64,000 bases of DNA, from positions 17,808,539 through 17,872,538 of the forward strand of contig OZ029927.1 in NCBI GenBank assembly GCA_964023275.1, read 5' to 3'. This document shows positions 54,371-63,510 of the stretch, one piece after another. The DNA comes from Norana najaformis. Its lineage: Eukaryota > Annelida > Clitellata > Crassiclitellata > Hormogastridae. Numbering within the stretch: the first letter of the stretch is position 1; each line of letters begins with the position of its first letter. Made by a program: the position numbers and the translations under genes. The notes beneath the pieces were generated by a model. That model searched no databases and was not told where the DNA came from. It saw only the letters and a list, made by a program, of their open reading frames with translations.

Positions 54371-56224
54371 TCAAGAGTTGTGCTGCTGGTTGACGAAGTG
54401 CAGAGTGAACTCGTTCTTGTCGGAGCAGACCTTGTGACAGATGCTACACTCCCACGGACTCGTCAGTCCGTGCAGCGAGGCGTGCAGGAAGTACATACCG
54501 CGCTCGAAGAACAGTATGTTGCAGTGCTGGCACTTGAAGAGCCGTCCCTGGCTGATGTAGTAGGCGAGGACGTCGTCGAGGGAGGGAAACCCGGCAATCG
54601 ACAGGGAGTGTTGGCTCGCCTGGTCCTTCGTCTGACGCATCGTGTGCGTGATGGGTGGGAGTTGGGCTGTGGGTCTCTGCGTCGGGTTGACCGTAACCCC
54701 GGACAAGGCCGCTGCCGTGGACGGGTAGGTAGCCGGAGGAGCCGGTGGCGACTGAAGCATCGAAAGCGTCAGGTCGGGTAGGGGCAGGTTCACCTTCATC
54801 GGGACGGGCATGAAGTTGGCGAACGACGGAAGCTTCTGACCGCGTCTCGAGAAGACTTCGTGGATTCCCGGGAGGGCGGAAGACTGCTGCTTTTCGTCCG
54901 CCGACTTGGTCAGGTCGGCCGGGAAGGACGACGACCCAGTGCCAGCTCCGCCGGGCAACTGGTAGCGCGAGACGTGGGATGACCAAAGGAACGGATCGGT
55001 CGAGTATCCGCCGCCGCCAAGACCCGCAGATGAGGCGACCGGTGGCGGGTGGTGATAGCGGGCGTCGCCCGCTTCTGATGCGAGGGCCAGCCGGGGCGAG
55101 GGAGCCGTCCGACTGTCCTTGTCCTCTCCGGGACCCATGCCGCCAGCGCCCCCGAAGCTGTCCGTCGTGTCGACCATCTCCTTCTTTACCACGACACCGT
55201 GGTAGGGACCGGGTTGCTGGTAGTGGTGTTGCTGCTGCTGCTGAGGATGCTGAAAGTGGATGAAACCGCTGGCGATGCTCGTGCTCAGCTGGCTGCAGAT
55301 GGCGTCGATGCGATGTCCTCGGCTGTCTATGATGCCTTGGAAACGGGAAGCTGTTGCAGCTGCGGCTGCGGCTGCTGATGAAGCACACGTCTTGAGATGA
55401 TCGTCCGAGCTGTCGGGCGTTGTCATGGCGTCCATCTGTCCGCCGGGACCGACTGTACCGTCCTCCTCCGACCCAGGGTAAGCCCCGGGCGGCGGACTCA
55501 TGCCGAAGTCTTTCTGAAGATGGTGCGCCTCGAGCATGTGCTTCTGGATGTCCATCTGGCTCGATCCGGTGAACTTACAGACGGTGCACATGAGCAGGGA
55601 CTGAGGGTGCGCGAACAGGTGTTTCTTGAGCTGGTCCTCGCGATCGAAGCGCTTGTTGCAGAGGTTACAGTTGAACGGGCGCTTGTGCACCATCCGATGC
55701 TGGATCAGGTTCGAGCGCGCGGCGAACCGCTTGTCGCACAGGTTGCAGGCGTACGGACGATTTCCGAAGTGAAGGTTCTGGTGTTCCATGAGGATGTGCT
55801 TGTAGCCGAAGCGACGGTTACAGATGTTGCACTGATAGGGTTTCTCGCCAACGTGGGTCAGTCGCACGTGACGGATGAGTCCGTTCTTGTAGCCGAACTG
55901 CTTGTTGCATAGGGTGCACTGAAACGTCCCGTTCTTCGTGGCGGACGCCTCAGTCAGCATCGACAGCTCGGCGGCTGAGATCTGCGGTGGTAGAGGCGGC
56001 GGGGAGATGGGTTGTGGACCCTGGTGACCGGATGTCGGCGGAGTGTTGGGCGTGGTTGACTGGGCGTTGATCGGTTGCTGCAGGTAGGATAGCGGGGTTG
56101 GCGTTGCTGGGGTCGGCGTGACTGGGGTGGAGCTGCACGGGTGGGAGCCATGGTGGCTCGAGAGGGGAGTGGTGGGCGTGGAAGGGGTCGACGCTTGGGG
56201 TGGTGTACCCCGCTGTGACGACAT
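54371..56224 (-). CDS. Ikaros/Hunchback-type C2H2 zinc-finger protein
   Basis: 617 aa from the first in-frame ATG (A at -3) to TAA, uninterrupted. Residues 1-100 are Ser/Thr/Pro-rich. Fingers 1-5: C103-H124, C132-H152, C160-H180, C186-H206, C213-H234, the first three joined by GEKPY/GNRPY-like linkers, so probably DNA-binding. The middle (240-560) is low complexity: Ala run, Gln/His run, Gly-rich. Fingers 6-7 at C565-H585 and C593-H615 sit at the extreme C-terminus with an HGLTSPWEC spacing; this YFLHxxxH-G-x3-PW/FEC layout is the homodimerisation pair of the Ikaros and Hunchback families. A PADLTK motif (435-440) fits the CtBP PxDLS/T pattern, and VKKE (346-349) fits a SUMO site. The exon is far more GC-rich than its surroundings. 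An upstream non-coding exon, or N-terminal extension to 56305, is possible. Orthology to IKZF versus hunchback is unresolved. Confidence 0.88.
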   Translation of the reverse strand: MSSQRGTPPQASTPSTPTTPLSSHHGSHPCSSTPVTPTPATPTPLSYLQQPINAQSTTPNTPPTSGHQGPQPISPPPLPPQISAAELSMLTEASATKNGTFQCTLCNKQFGYKNGLIRHVRLTHVGEKPYQCNICNRRFGYKHILMEHQNLHFGNRPYACNLCDKRFAARSNLIQHRMVHKRPFNCNLCNKRFDREDQLKKHLFAHPQSLLMCTVCKFTGSSQMDIQKHMLEAHHLQKDFGMSPPPGAYPGSEEDGTVGPGGQMDAMTTPDSSDDHLKTCASSAAAAAAATASRFQGIIDSRGHRIDAICSQLSTSIASGFIHFQHPQQQQQHHYQQPGPYHGVVVKKEMVDTTDSFGGAGGMGPGEDKDSRTAPSPRLALASEAGDARYHHPPPVASSAGLGGGGYSTDPFLWSSHVSRYQLPGGAGTGSSSFPADLTKSADEKQQSSALPGIHEVFSRRGQKLPSFANFMPVPMKVNLPLPDLTLSMLQSPPAPPATYPSTAAALSGVTVNPTQRPTAQLPPITHTMRQTKDQASQHSLSIAGFPSLDDVLAYYISQGRLFKCQHCNILFFERGMYFLHASLHGLTSPWECSICHKVCSDKNEFTLHFVNQQHNS

Positions 56225-56684
56225 CGTCTGTCCGTCCGTCCGTGCGTTCGTCTTAACGCGTTCAGACAGGGAGCCAATGCAGACGAAGTAGGACGTAGAA
56301 TTCACGAAACTTCAATCACAGCAACACCTGGATGTTCCAAAACAGATACAGTAGTCGCCTGTTAGTACTTCTAGTACTTTTAGTTAGTACTTCTTATAAA
56401 ATGCTTCATAATTTGGCCAATGATATCAGACTAGTTCAGACAACATGAACTAAGACGTGCAACTTTTGCGATTTTTATGTCGTCCTTAGAGCAATGATTC
56501 AAACACACCCAGCCTAGAAATTAACCCAAGTGTACAAATGGCACAGGAAGGAGGTATAAAATGCTTCATAATCCACACTAAAGTAATAAATTACCTAACC
56601 ATTGTTAGTTAAATAACCTAATCTAATTTATTAACCTAAGATTAAGATGATTAAAATCCATAAAAACGTATCTCATATCCCATA

Positions 56685-56945
56685 AGTTAGACGTAGGGAG
56701 GCGCTCATTTCCTTTCTTTAGGCCCTTGAGCCGGCATTGGACAAATCCCAAGGTCATGGACACGGGGGCCAGTGCATCGCAGGACTTGCCGTTTACTTCC
56801 CAGCTTACGCCGGCACCAAATTCTACTTCTTCATGACAGAGGCACGGTGTGCGCAAACAACTTGCCCAGGATCGTTACACGGAGTCGAACCCGCAACCGC
56901 GTGATCGTTGACCAAACTCGTTACCGACAGACCACCGTGCCGCAC
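56685..56945 (-). mobile_element. SINE-2, best copy
   Basis: Minus strand: head GGTCTGTCGGTAACGAGTTTG (A-box-like), B box GCGGGTTCGACTCCG, CCTGGGCAAGTTGTTTGCGC, AAGTCCTGCGATGCACTGGC, GGGCCTAAAGAAAGGAAATG and an end near TTATGGGATATGAGATACG. About 260 bp. The tRNA-like part is about 75 bp. Confidence 0.72.
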
Positions 56946-58020
56946 TTAAAGTCCATACGCTTTGATATTTGATATCTAGAGGGCAGAACGTGTCCCAGAA
57001 GCTTCAGTTTTTCACAGCAGACCGGAGCCCTCACTCACAGCTACTAACTTCAGACAGTCTTAAGACCCAAAGACCTAACAAGTCGTCATAACCTCGCATT
57101 CACTTAAACACACACACCTGTCGTGACAGGTAGCCTCCAGCTGAAGAGCTCACAATAGATTGTACTCATAAACGTCAGCTACGCTAAGAGCAGACACTAG
57201 TGTTGCTAGAACGCCGGCAGATAAATTGTCTGATATCACATCACATTCCCTGTCCACCATCACCAGACATTTTCTCTAATTACTTTAAAATGCCACATTA
57301 TTGTCAAGCCATAGGCCACAGCGACTGTTCCTTTAACCATGCAGTTCGTGTCTAGTAGCGTTTTGCAACTTTGCATTAATATCTCCGGCTTCCAGACATC
57401 ACTTATAAAATGTGAGCTTCTAACTTCCTTAGAATGGTAAAAACCCCGGGTCAGACATGAAAACGATAATTTAGCCAGCAGCTCAGAACACTAATTATAA
57501 ACCCGCTTGACCCGATCAGTAATAGTTAACAAACCCCTATAATAACATGCATACTGCCCATGCACAAATCCGCATACTATTTAAAAGTATAGCCTCGTGA
57601 CCCATATAACGAAAAACCATGGTCTCTACTGCCTAAAAGTATATATAATATACATACCTGCATACTGCCTAAACACGGACTATACAGACATCATCATAGG
57701 TTCTGTACTGCCTAAAAGGTAGAGCCTATTCGAACCAAAACTGTCCTATGAGAAAAAGTAGAGTTTACGTCCATGTAAGTGCCTCAGCTGCCTCAACATA
57801 ATTACAGCCTAGCCAGGCCTATACCTGTACACAATACCTGTAGGCCTGTTTGAGACCGTGCCCACATCTCGTGCCAAAAGGGTTGATTTCAAAGCACCCC
57901 TTTCTTGTGAAGAACACGAACCCTTGTGACCCCAACAACTATATGATCCCCGTCATCGAAACAAGTAAAGAAGCGATCTTTACAGCACCAGGTGAACGAA
58001 GACCTGGGAACCTTTGCATT
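56946..58020. other. Intergenic, unique AT-rich DNA
   Basis: No repeat or exon recognised. Short direct motifs (ACTGCCTAAAAG near 57628 and 57709) recur but form no array. May include the promoter of the minus-strand zinc-finger gene. Confidence 0.35.
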
Positions 58021-58024
58021 CATC

Positions 58025-58665
58025 ACAATACATGTATTGCATGCAATACATACATGTATACGTGTATACGCACATACGTACACACATACAAACGTATAAA
58101 TATGCAATCGTACATTCGTGCATATATACATACACACACATTTTGCATACATACATACATACATATTTACATACATACATACATGCAAGCATATATATAT
58201 ATATATGCATACATACATACAAGCATAATACTAAACACATATATACATAAATGCATACCTAAAAATACTTTACATACATGCATACGTATAGTCATACATA
58301 CGTGCATACATACATACATGTATACGTGTTCACGCACATACGTACACACATACAAACGTATAAACATGCAATCGTACATTCGTGCATATATACATACACA
58401 CACATTTTACATACATACATACATACATACACATACATATTTACATACATACATACATGCATGCATATATATATGCATACATACATACAAGCATAATACT
58501 ATATACATATATACATAAATGCATACCTAAAAATACTTTACATACATGCATACGTATAGTCATACATACATGCATACATGTATACACGCATACATACATA
58601 CGTGTATACATGCATACATACATACTTTGAATGCATACATAAATACATACATACATACACATATA
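58025..58665 (+). repeat. (CATA)n array as two 264-268 bp tandem copies
   Basis: Blocks such as GTATACGTGT(a/t)(t/c)ACGCAC, AAACGTATAAA(t/c)ATGCAATC and TGCATACCTAAAAATACTTT occur twice, at offsets of 264 and 268 bp. The His/Ile/Tyr/Thr frames through it are artefacts. Confidence 0.92.
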
Positions 58666-58709
58666 TAAATACGTGTGGAAAATGGTATTTCAATCATAAT
58701 TGAGGCTTC

Positions 58710-59000
58710 AGTGTGTGTGCGTGTGCGTGCGTGTGTGTGTGTGTCGGTGTGTGTTGGTGTGTGTCTGTCTAGGTGTACGTGTGTGTCTGTGTGTATGCGT
58801 GTGTGTCGGTTTGTGTGTCTGTGTGTATGCGTGTGTTGGTGTGTGTGTATGCGTGTGTGTTGGTGTGTGTGTCTGTGTGTATGCGTGTGTGTTGGTGTGC
58901 GTGTGTGTTGGTGTGCGTGTGTGTGTATGCGTGTGTGTTGGTGTGTGTCTGTGTGTATGCGTGTGTGTTGGTGTGTCTCGGCGTGTGTGCGCACTGTAAG
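58710..59000 (+). repeat. GT-rich array (GTGTGTTG / TATGCGTGTGTG)
   Basis: Nearly 300 bp of G/T with repeating TATGCGTGTGTGTTGGTGTG; purine-pyrimidine alternation suits Z-DNA. Confidence 0.93.
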
Positions 59001-59290
59001 ACCTTTAGCCTTCTTTCCTTGTCGTTTGCAGTCGTTGCACCTGTCTGCGCCTGGCCAACGAACGCACAGACAGACAAAGACAGCGAGAAGGACAGAGACA
59101 GCAACAGACAGACAGACAGACAGACAGTCAAAGCAGAAGTTATCAAGTCACATGTCCAACGCATGAAGCCGCCTATAGCTGTATACGAGCAGAATTAAAC
59201 TCCTACGGCTCTAACGTATGTGACCCAGCAACAGTTTCGCTATGCATATGTACATAATATGCATGTATGCATAAATATAAATATATATAT

Positions 59291-59540
59291 ACGTAGCTAA
59301 GTAACTACGTCCATGGATACATATACAAATATACATACATTCCATGCATTACATACACATATATACATGCATACATACATGGATATGTACACACACATAT
59401 ATATACATATATATACACATTATGTGTGCGTGCATATGCATGTATACGTGCATGTACGTATGCGTGTATATGTGTGTATGTAATGCATGGAATGTATGTG
59501 TATTTGTATATGTATCTATGACGTAGTTATTTAGCTACGT
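59291..59540. mobile_element. Long inverted repeat / foldback, about 250 bp
   Basis: Left arm ACGTAGCTAAGTAACTACGT...ATACATATACAAATA...CATTCCATGCATTACATACAC is mirrored by the right arm GTGTATGTAATGCATGGAATG...TATTTGTATATGTAT...ACGTAGTTATTTAGCTACGT. Arms are about 110 bp with few mismatches around an apex near 59415. Each terminus is itself a small palindrome (ACGTAG-N8-CTACGT). Confidence 0.85.
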
Positions 59541-59574
59541 GTATGTGTGTGTGTGTGTGTGTGTCTGTAGACTG

Positions 59575-60300
59575 TGGCTTGACTATGTCAATCTGAGGGC
59601 AACCTTTGACCTGGTGGATTGTGCTGTCATCTGGAGGCTACTACTGTCTCATGAAAAACCGAAAATGTTACTAGATCCGATGAGGGATTTGTGCAGGAAT
59701 AGGAAGAGTGTGGTTCGCACTGGTGGAGCAACATCAGAATGGTTCAGGGTGGATAGGAAGTGCGACAGAATGTAAAATGTAAATGTAGACGTTTTTCCAT
59801 AGCGACCGTATGGCCTCGACCCCTGCTCATTTTGTTTTGACTGAGCGCCTGTGAATAAGCTTGTCCCCGTGACGTGGCTTTCGTTGGGCGCTGTAGAAAT
59901 CTCCGGATTAAGATTGGGTACTAACATCCGGCTGAACACCAAACTCCGCCTATTCAAGACGAACATTCTGCCCGTCCTACTGTATGGAGCCCTGATTGGA
60001 TGCTAAACGAGGAAGGCACCTTTAAGCGTGAGGTGCCGGTTCGCTTCCCGATCGTGGCTTATTTAAGAGATTTGAATCTTGGGGACCTTAAATGGCGTGG
60101 CGCCCATTCAAACGGGCAGCAGTGGTGAAGGATTTCACCCGATAAATTCATTGCAAAATCAGCACGGTCGAGGCCTTACGGTCGCTATATAAAACCGTGT
60201 ACATTTACCAGAAGGCGAAGCTCAGTGACTTTCAACAACGGTTCCTGAGAAGCACACAGCGCATTCCCTAGCCTACTCGCATCACTAGCGCGAAGGTCTA
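59575..60300 (+). pseudogene. Dead non-LTR retrotransposon pieces (reverse transcriptase)
   Basis: Segment 59575-59765 reads LRATFDLVDCAVIWRLLLSH, then LLDPMRDLCRNRKSVVRTGG, a LINE RT palm fragment. 59916-60003 reads RLNTKLRLFKTNILPVLLYG, the RT thumb. 60205-60290 reads a broken LRSTQRIP...TRITSAKVY C-terminal piece. Pieces are separated by a SINE-1 tail (59770-59830), a family A tail (59830-59915) and a SINE-1 (60025-60210), and the catalytic box is absent. RTE/Jockey-like by pattern; clade uncertain. Confidence 0.68.
60025..60210 (+). mobile_element. SINE-1 copy, plus orientation
   Basis: Reads GAGATTTGAATCTTGGGG (B box region), AAATGGCGTGGCGCCCATTC, CAGTGGTGAAGGATTTCACC, GGCCTTACGGTCGCTATATAA and ACCGTGTACATTTACC. 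Gives the sense order head-core-tail. Confidence 0.7.
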
Positions 60301-60499
60301 TTGACGCACGATGCACAGCCTGGTGTCGCAGACGATCCATCGAGGCGGCTTCGAACTGCCGCCTCTCAAGGAGGATCGGTTTCGAACCAGAAACGGACGG
60401 CTATATCTGTCCTTCAGACCTTCACTAACCACTGCGCTCTGATGATAGGCGTCGATTTGATCTCAGATGGCGGGTCAATCGCTGCTCTGTATTAGATGG

Positions 60500-60625
60500 A
60501 AATTAGTCGGAGTGGGAAGAAGGTGGGAAGAAAGGCCGAGAGGGAGGAATAGAGGGAGAAATGAAGGAAGGAAATATCGGAGGGAGGGAAGGAAGGAGGA
60601 AGGAAAAACGGTAGCGAGGGAGAGA
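60500..60625 (+). repeat. GA-rich low-complexity tract (GGAAGG / GGGAGG)
   Basis: Purine-rich, non-periodic; flanks the 22-bp array. Confidence 0.8.
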
Positions 60626-60814
60626 AGGGCAGATAAGCTGTGGTTATAAACCAGCATACACTGCGATGAGCTGGATGGGGATTGGTACATGGTGGAAAGC
60701 GGACGAAACAAGACGAAACGGGACGGACGAAACGGGACGGACGAACAGATATACAACGATAGAAAGACATGTATACGAACAGACGAACAGATACGAAACA
60801 ATAGGGACGGACGA

Positions 60815-61245
60815 ACGGATGGAAAGGGATGGAAAGGGACAGACGAAGATATGGAAAGGGACAGACGAAGATATGGAAAGAGACAGACGAAGATATGGAA
60901 AGGGACAGACGAAGATATGGAAAGGAACAGATGAAGATATGGAAAGGGACAAATGAAGATATGAAAAGGGACAGACGAAGATATGGAAAGGGACAAGTGA
61001 ATAGATGGAAAGGGACAGACGAAGATATGGAAAGAGACAGACGAAGATATGGAAAGGGACAGACGAATATATGGCAAGGGACAGACGAAGATATGAAAAG
61101 GAACAGATGAAGATATGGAAAGGGACAAATGAAGATATGAAAAGGGACAGACGAAGATATGGAAAGGGACAAGTGAATAGATGGAAAGGGACAGACGAAG
61201 ATATGGAAAGAGACAGACGAAGATATGGAAAGGGAAAGACGAACA
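60815..61245 (+). repeat. 22-bp minisatellite with 176-bp higher-order unit
   Basis: Unit GACAGACGAAGATATGGAAA plus GG, repeated about 19 times. Variant units (GAACAGATGAAG, ACAAATGAAGATATGAAAAG, ACAAGTGAATAGATGG) recur in the same order 176 bp (8 x 22) apart, at 60925 and 61101. 22 is not a multiple of 3, so a frame repeats every 66 bp; long open frames on both strands are by-products. Confidence 0.95.
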
Positions 61246-61465
61246 GACTGCTCGCGGGAAATTAGCTTAGCCTAGCAGAGCGAAAGAACAAGCACTTACG
61301 GATTGGAAGCCAGCAGTAGTTACTCGTTTGGCGCGCCTTTGGCTTACGTAGGGCCGAGCAGATGACGAATGGATAGATGGATGGTTGGATGGATGCACTC
61401 ACGGATGGACGAACGAACAAAACGACGGGCAGTGGGTGCCTGCGCAGACAGGCAAGTGGTGCGCT

Positions 61466-61900
61466 GAAGAGAGAGATGCGAGGGGCAGAGGGAGGAGAGA
61501 GAGAGGGAGGGAGAGAGGAGGAGGAGGAATGAAAAGGAGGAGAAGGAAAAGGAGGAGGAGGAGCAGCAGGAGAGAAGAGAGAGAGAAAGAGGGAGAAGGA
61601 GAAGGAGGAGGAGGAGGAGAGAAGAGAGAAAGAGAGGGAAAGAGACTTGACTTGCGACGGGGAGGGAGGAGAGAGAGAAGAGAAGAAGGAGAGAAAAAGA
61701 GACTTGCGAGGGGCGGAGGCAGGAGCGAGAGAGAGAAGAGAAGAGGAGAGAAAAAGAGACTCGCGAACGGCGGATGGAGTAGAGAGATGCGAAGGGCGGA
61801 GGGAGAAGAGAGAGAGGGGTAGAGGGAGGAGAAGAGAGAGGGGGGTAGAGGGAGAAGAACGAGGGGCGTAGAGGGAGGAGATTGAAAGAAAGTGAAACGG
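61466..61900 (+). repeat. Polypurine tract, about 430 bp
   Basis: GA-rich with few pyrimidines. Contains three imperfect units of about 60-70 bp starting AAAGAGACTTGCGA / AAAGAGACTCGCGA. The Ser/Leu/Pro frames of the minus strand arise from composition. Confidence 0.9.
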
Positions 61901-62099
61901 ATGCCACGCAACCCGGCCAAAAATTAGACGGAGCAATTTATCACGAAATGGGAAGCAGGCCGTTACGAGGCGTTCGGCCTCGGCGGGCACGCGCGCTCCG
62001 CCGGCAAGAAGCGCGTCTGTCCGTTGCCGCTCGCCGCCGAGTCTTTTGCAGGTGGCCATCCAGACCTACTCCAGATACAGGTCATCAATTACAAGCGCT

Positions 62100-62165
62100 A
62101 CCATCACCACCACCACCACCACCACCACCACCACCACCACCACCACCACCACCACCACCGCCGCC
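62100..62165 (+). repeat. (CAC)n microsatellite
   Basis: About 18 CAC triplets then CCGCCGCC. Confidence 0.95.
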
Positions 62166-62404
62166 TCCTCGGCAGTCGCGCGAGGCCCAGTCAATCAGCC
62201 GCGGTGGGTTCTCTTCCCCTCTGCGATGCCCGACGCCGAGATTTGCTCCTTCGCTCTCACCCTTTCCTTTCTTCGGCGTCTGCTTCTTCGCTTTCTTCTC
62301 CCCGTCTCACTCCAACTGCTTCTTCGCTTGCTTCTTCTGCGAGTCTCAGTCCATTCTCCCGGTACCCCAACCAGTTTATTTGTCTTTCTTTCTTTCTGTT
62401 TTCT

Positions 62405-62580
62405 TATATGGTTGCCTGCCGGCCTGCCGGCCTGCCTGCCTGCACGTCTGCCTTCCTGCCTTTCTAACTGCCTTCATACCTTCCTAACTGCCTTCCTGTA
62501 ATCCTAACTGCCTTTATGACTGCCTGCCTGCCTTCCTAACTGCCTGCCTGTCTGCCTGCCTGTCTGCCTGCCTGCTTTAA
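62405..62580 (+). repeat. (TGCC)n / TAACTGCCT low-complexity array
   Basis: Repeating CCTGCCTG and CCTTCCTAACTGCC. Follows about 230 bp of pyrimidine-rich sequence. Confidence 0.88.
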
Positions 62581-62772
62581 TGCCTATATCCCTCCTCTTC
62601 AACCCTTCTTCATAACTCCTCTTCCTTTTCCCTCTCTATCTCGCTCATTTCCACCTACATTTCATCCTTCTACTCTACTCCTTTACCTTTCTAGAAACCT
62701 ACCCTTCAGAGATCGTTTTGTCGCTGCCCCGCGTAAGTGGAACACGTTCCCTGCGCGTATTCAGGAGAATCT

Positions 62773-62860
62773 AAATGTAATGTACAAGTTTTACTGTAGC
62801 CACTGTATGGACTCGACCCTGCCCAGTTTTCAATGAATTAATCGAGCGAGATCCTTCGTT
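62773..62860 (-). mobile_element. SINE-1 partial copy
   Basis: TACTGTAGCCACTGTATGG, ACTCGACCCTGCCCAGTTTTC and GAATTAATCGAGCGAGATCC. Confidence 0.5.
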
Positions 62861-62989
62861 TGGTTCCCTATTCCGAAACAGTTGGGCCAACCACTGCGAA
62901 GCTTCTTTGCTGCATCGCGCAGTAAGGGTCGGGGGTACAACCAGATCACCCTCTGCAGCACAGCGAAGGCAGTCGCAAGGATTCCTTGC

Positions 62990-63127
62990 GCGGGGGCCAG
63001 AGCATTTACAGCGGGGCGCCACATTCTGGCAATCTACCACGCACGAGTTTGGTCTGTGGGGCGCAGGCATACAACAAAGGGGGGGGGGACGGTGGGCCTC
63101 TACGCCTATAGCTAAATCCGCCACTGA
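62990..63127 (-). mobile_element. hAT-like MITE copy
   Basis: Ends GCTAAATCCGCCACTG on the plus strand, giving CAGTGGCGGATTTAGC on the minus strand, and shares GGCGCCACATTCTGGCAATCTACC with the complement of 42250-42407. The other end is unclear. Confidence 0.55.
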
Positions 63128-63204
63128 GCGAAGCGATCTGCCCCCAGGAATGGATGACACCGATACAACAAGATCTTAAACTCAACGCGCTGTATAAACT
63201 CCCC

Positions 63205-63410
63205 TTCTTCCTCTTTACTCTATAAACATCACCCACCGTAGCTGTCACGCTGTCTCTCTGCCTAGCTTTCTGATCTTGACCTGGAACCGAACCCTTTTAC
63301 CAATCGATTTTGTTTTGACTGAGCACCTGTGAATAAGGTGGTCCCCGTGACGTAGCTTTCGTTGGGCACGGTAGAAATCTCGGGATTGCTATTACCATTA
63401 CAATACATAC
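63205..63410 (+). mobile_element. Truncated LINE 3' end, family A
   Basis: CCTGGAACCGAACCCTTTTAC, TTTTGACTGAGCACCTGTG, GTTGGGCACGGTAGAAATCTC and a TTACCATTACAATACA tail. Confidence 0.65.
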
Positions 63411-63444
63411 AAAACGTCTTTAACAATCGTCATTACACTTGAAG

Positions 63445-63510
63445 TTACAGGAGTTTGAACCTCCGACCTCTAATCTGACACTCCAGCACGCTAACCACTA
63501 GATTTCCACT
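63445..63510 (-). mobile_element. SINE-3 head fragment
   Basis: B-box complement GAGTTTGAACCTCC and A-box complement CACGCTAACCACTAGA. Confidence 0.5.

Noticed and set aside
54380..55912. Open frames antisense or frame-shifted to the zinc-finger gene (133-314 codons)
   Set aside because: GC-rich coding DNA opens other frames; none has domains, and the seven C2H2 fingers define the real frame.
57850..58665. Long His/Ile/Tyr/Thr open frames on both strands
   Set aside because: They are translations of CATA repeats with no stop codon in some frames, with duplicated blocks and no protein character.
60475..61265. Overlapping 80-226 codon frames on both strands
   Set aside because: They arise from the 22-bp array and its purine-rich flanks; periodicity is DNA-level (22 bp), not codon-level.
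61262..62060. 265-codon Ser/Leu/Pro frame on the minus strand
   Set aside because: It is the pyrimidine strand of the polypurine tract; other frames of the same strand are equally open.
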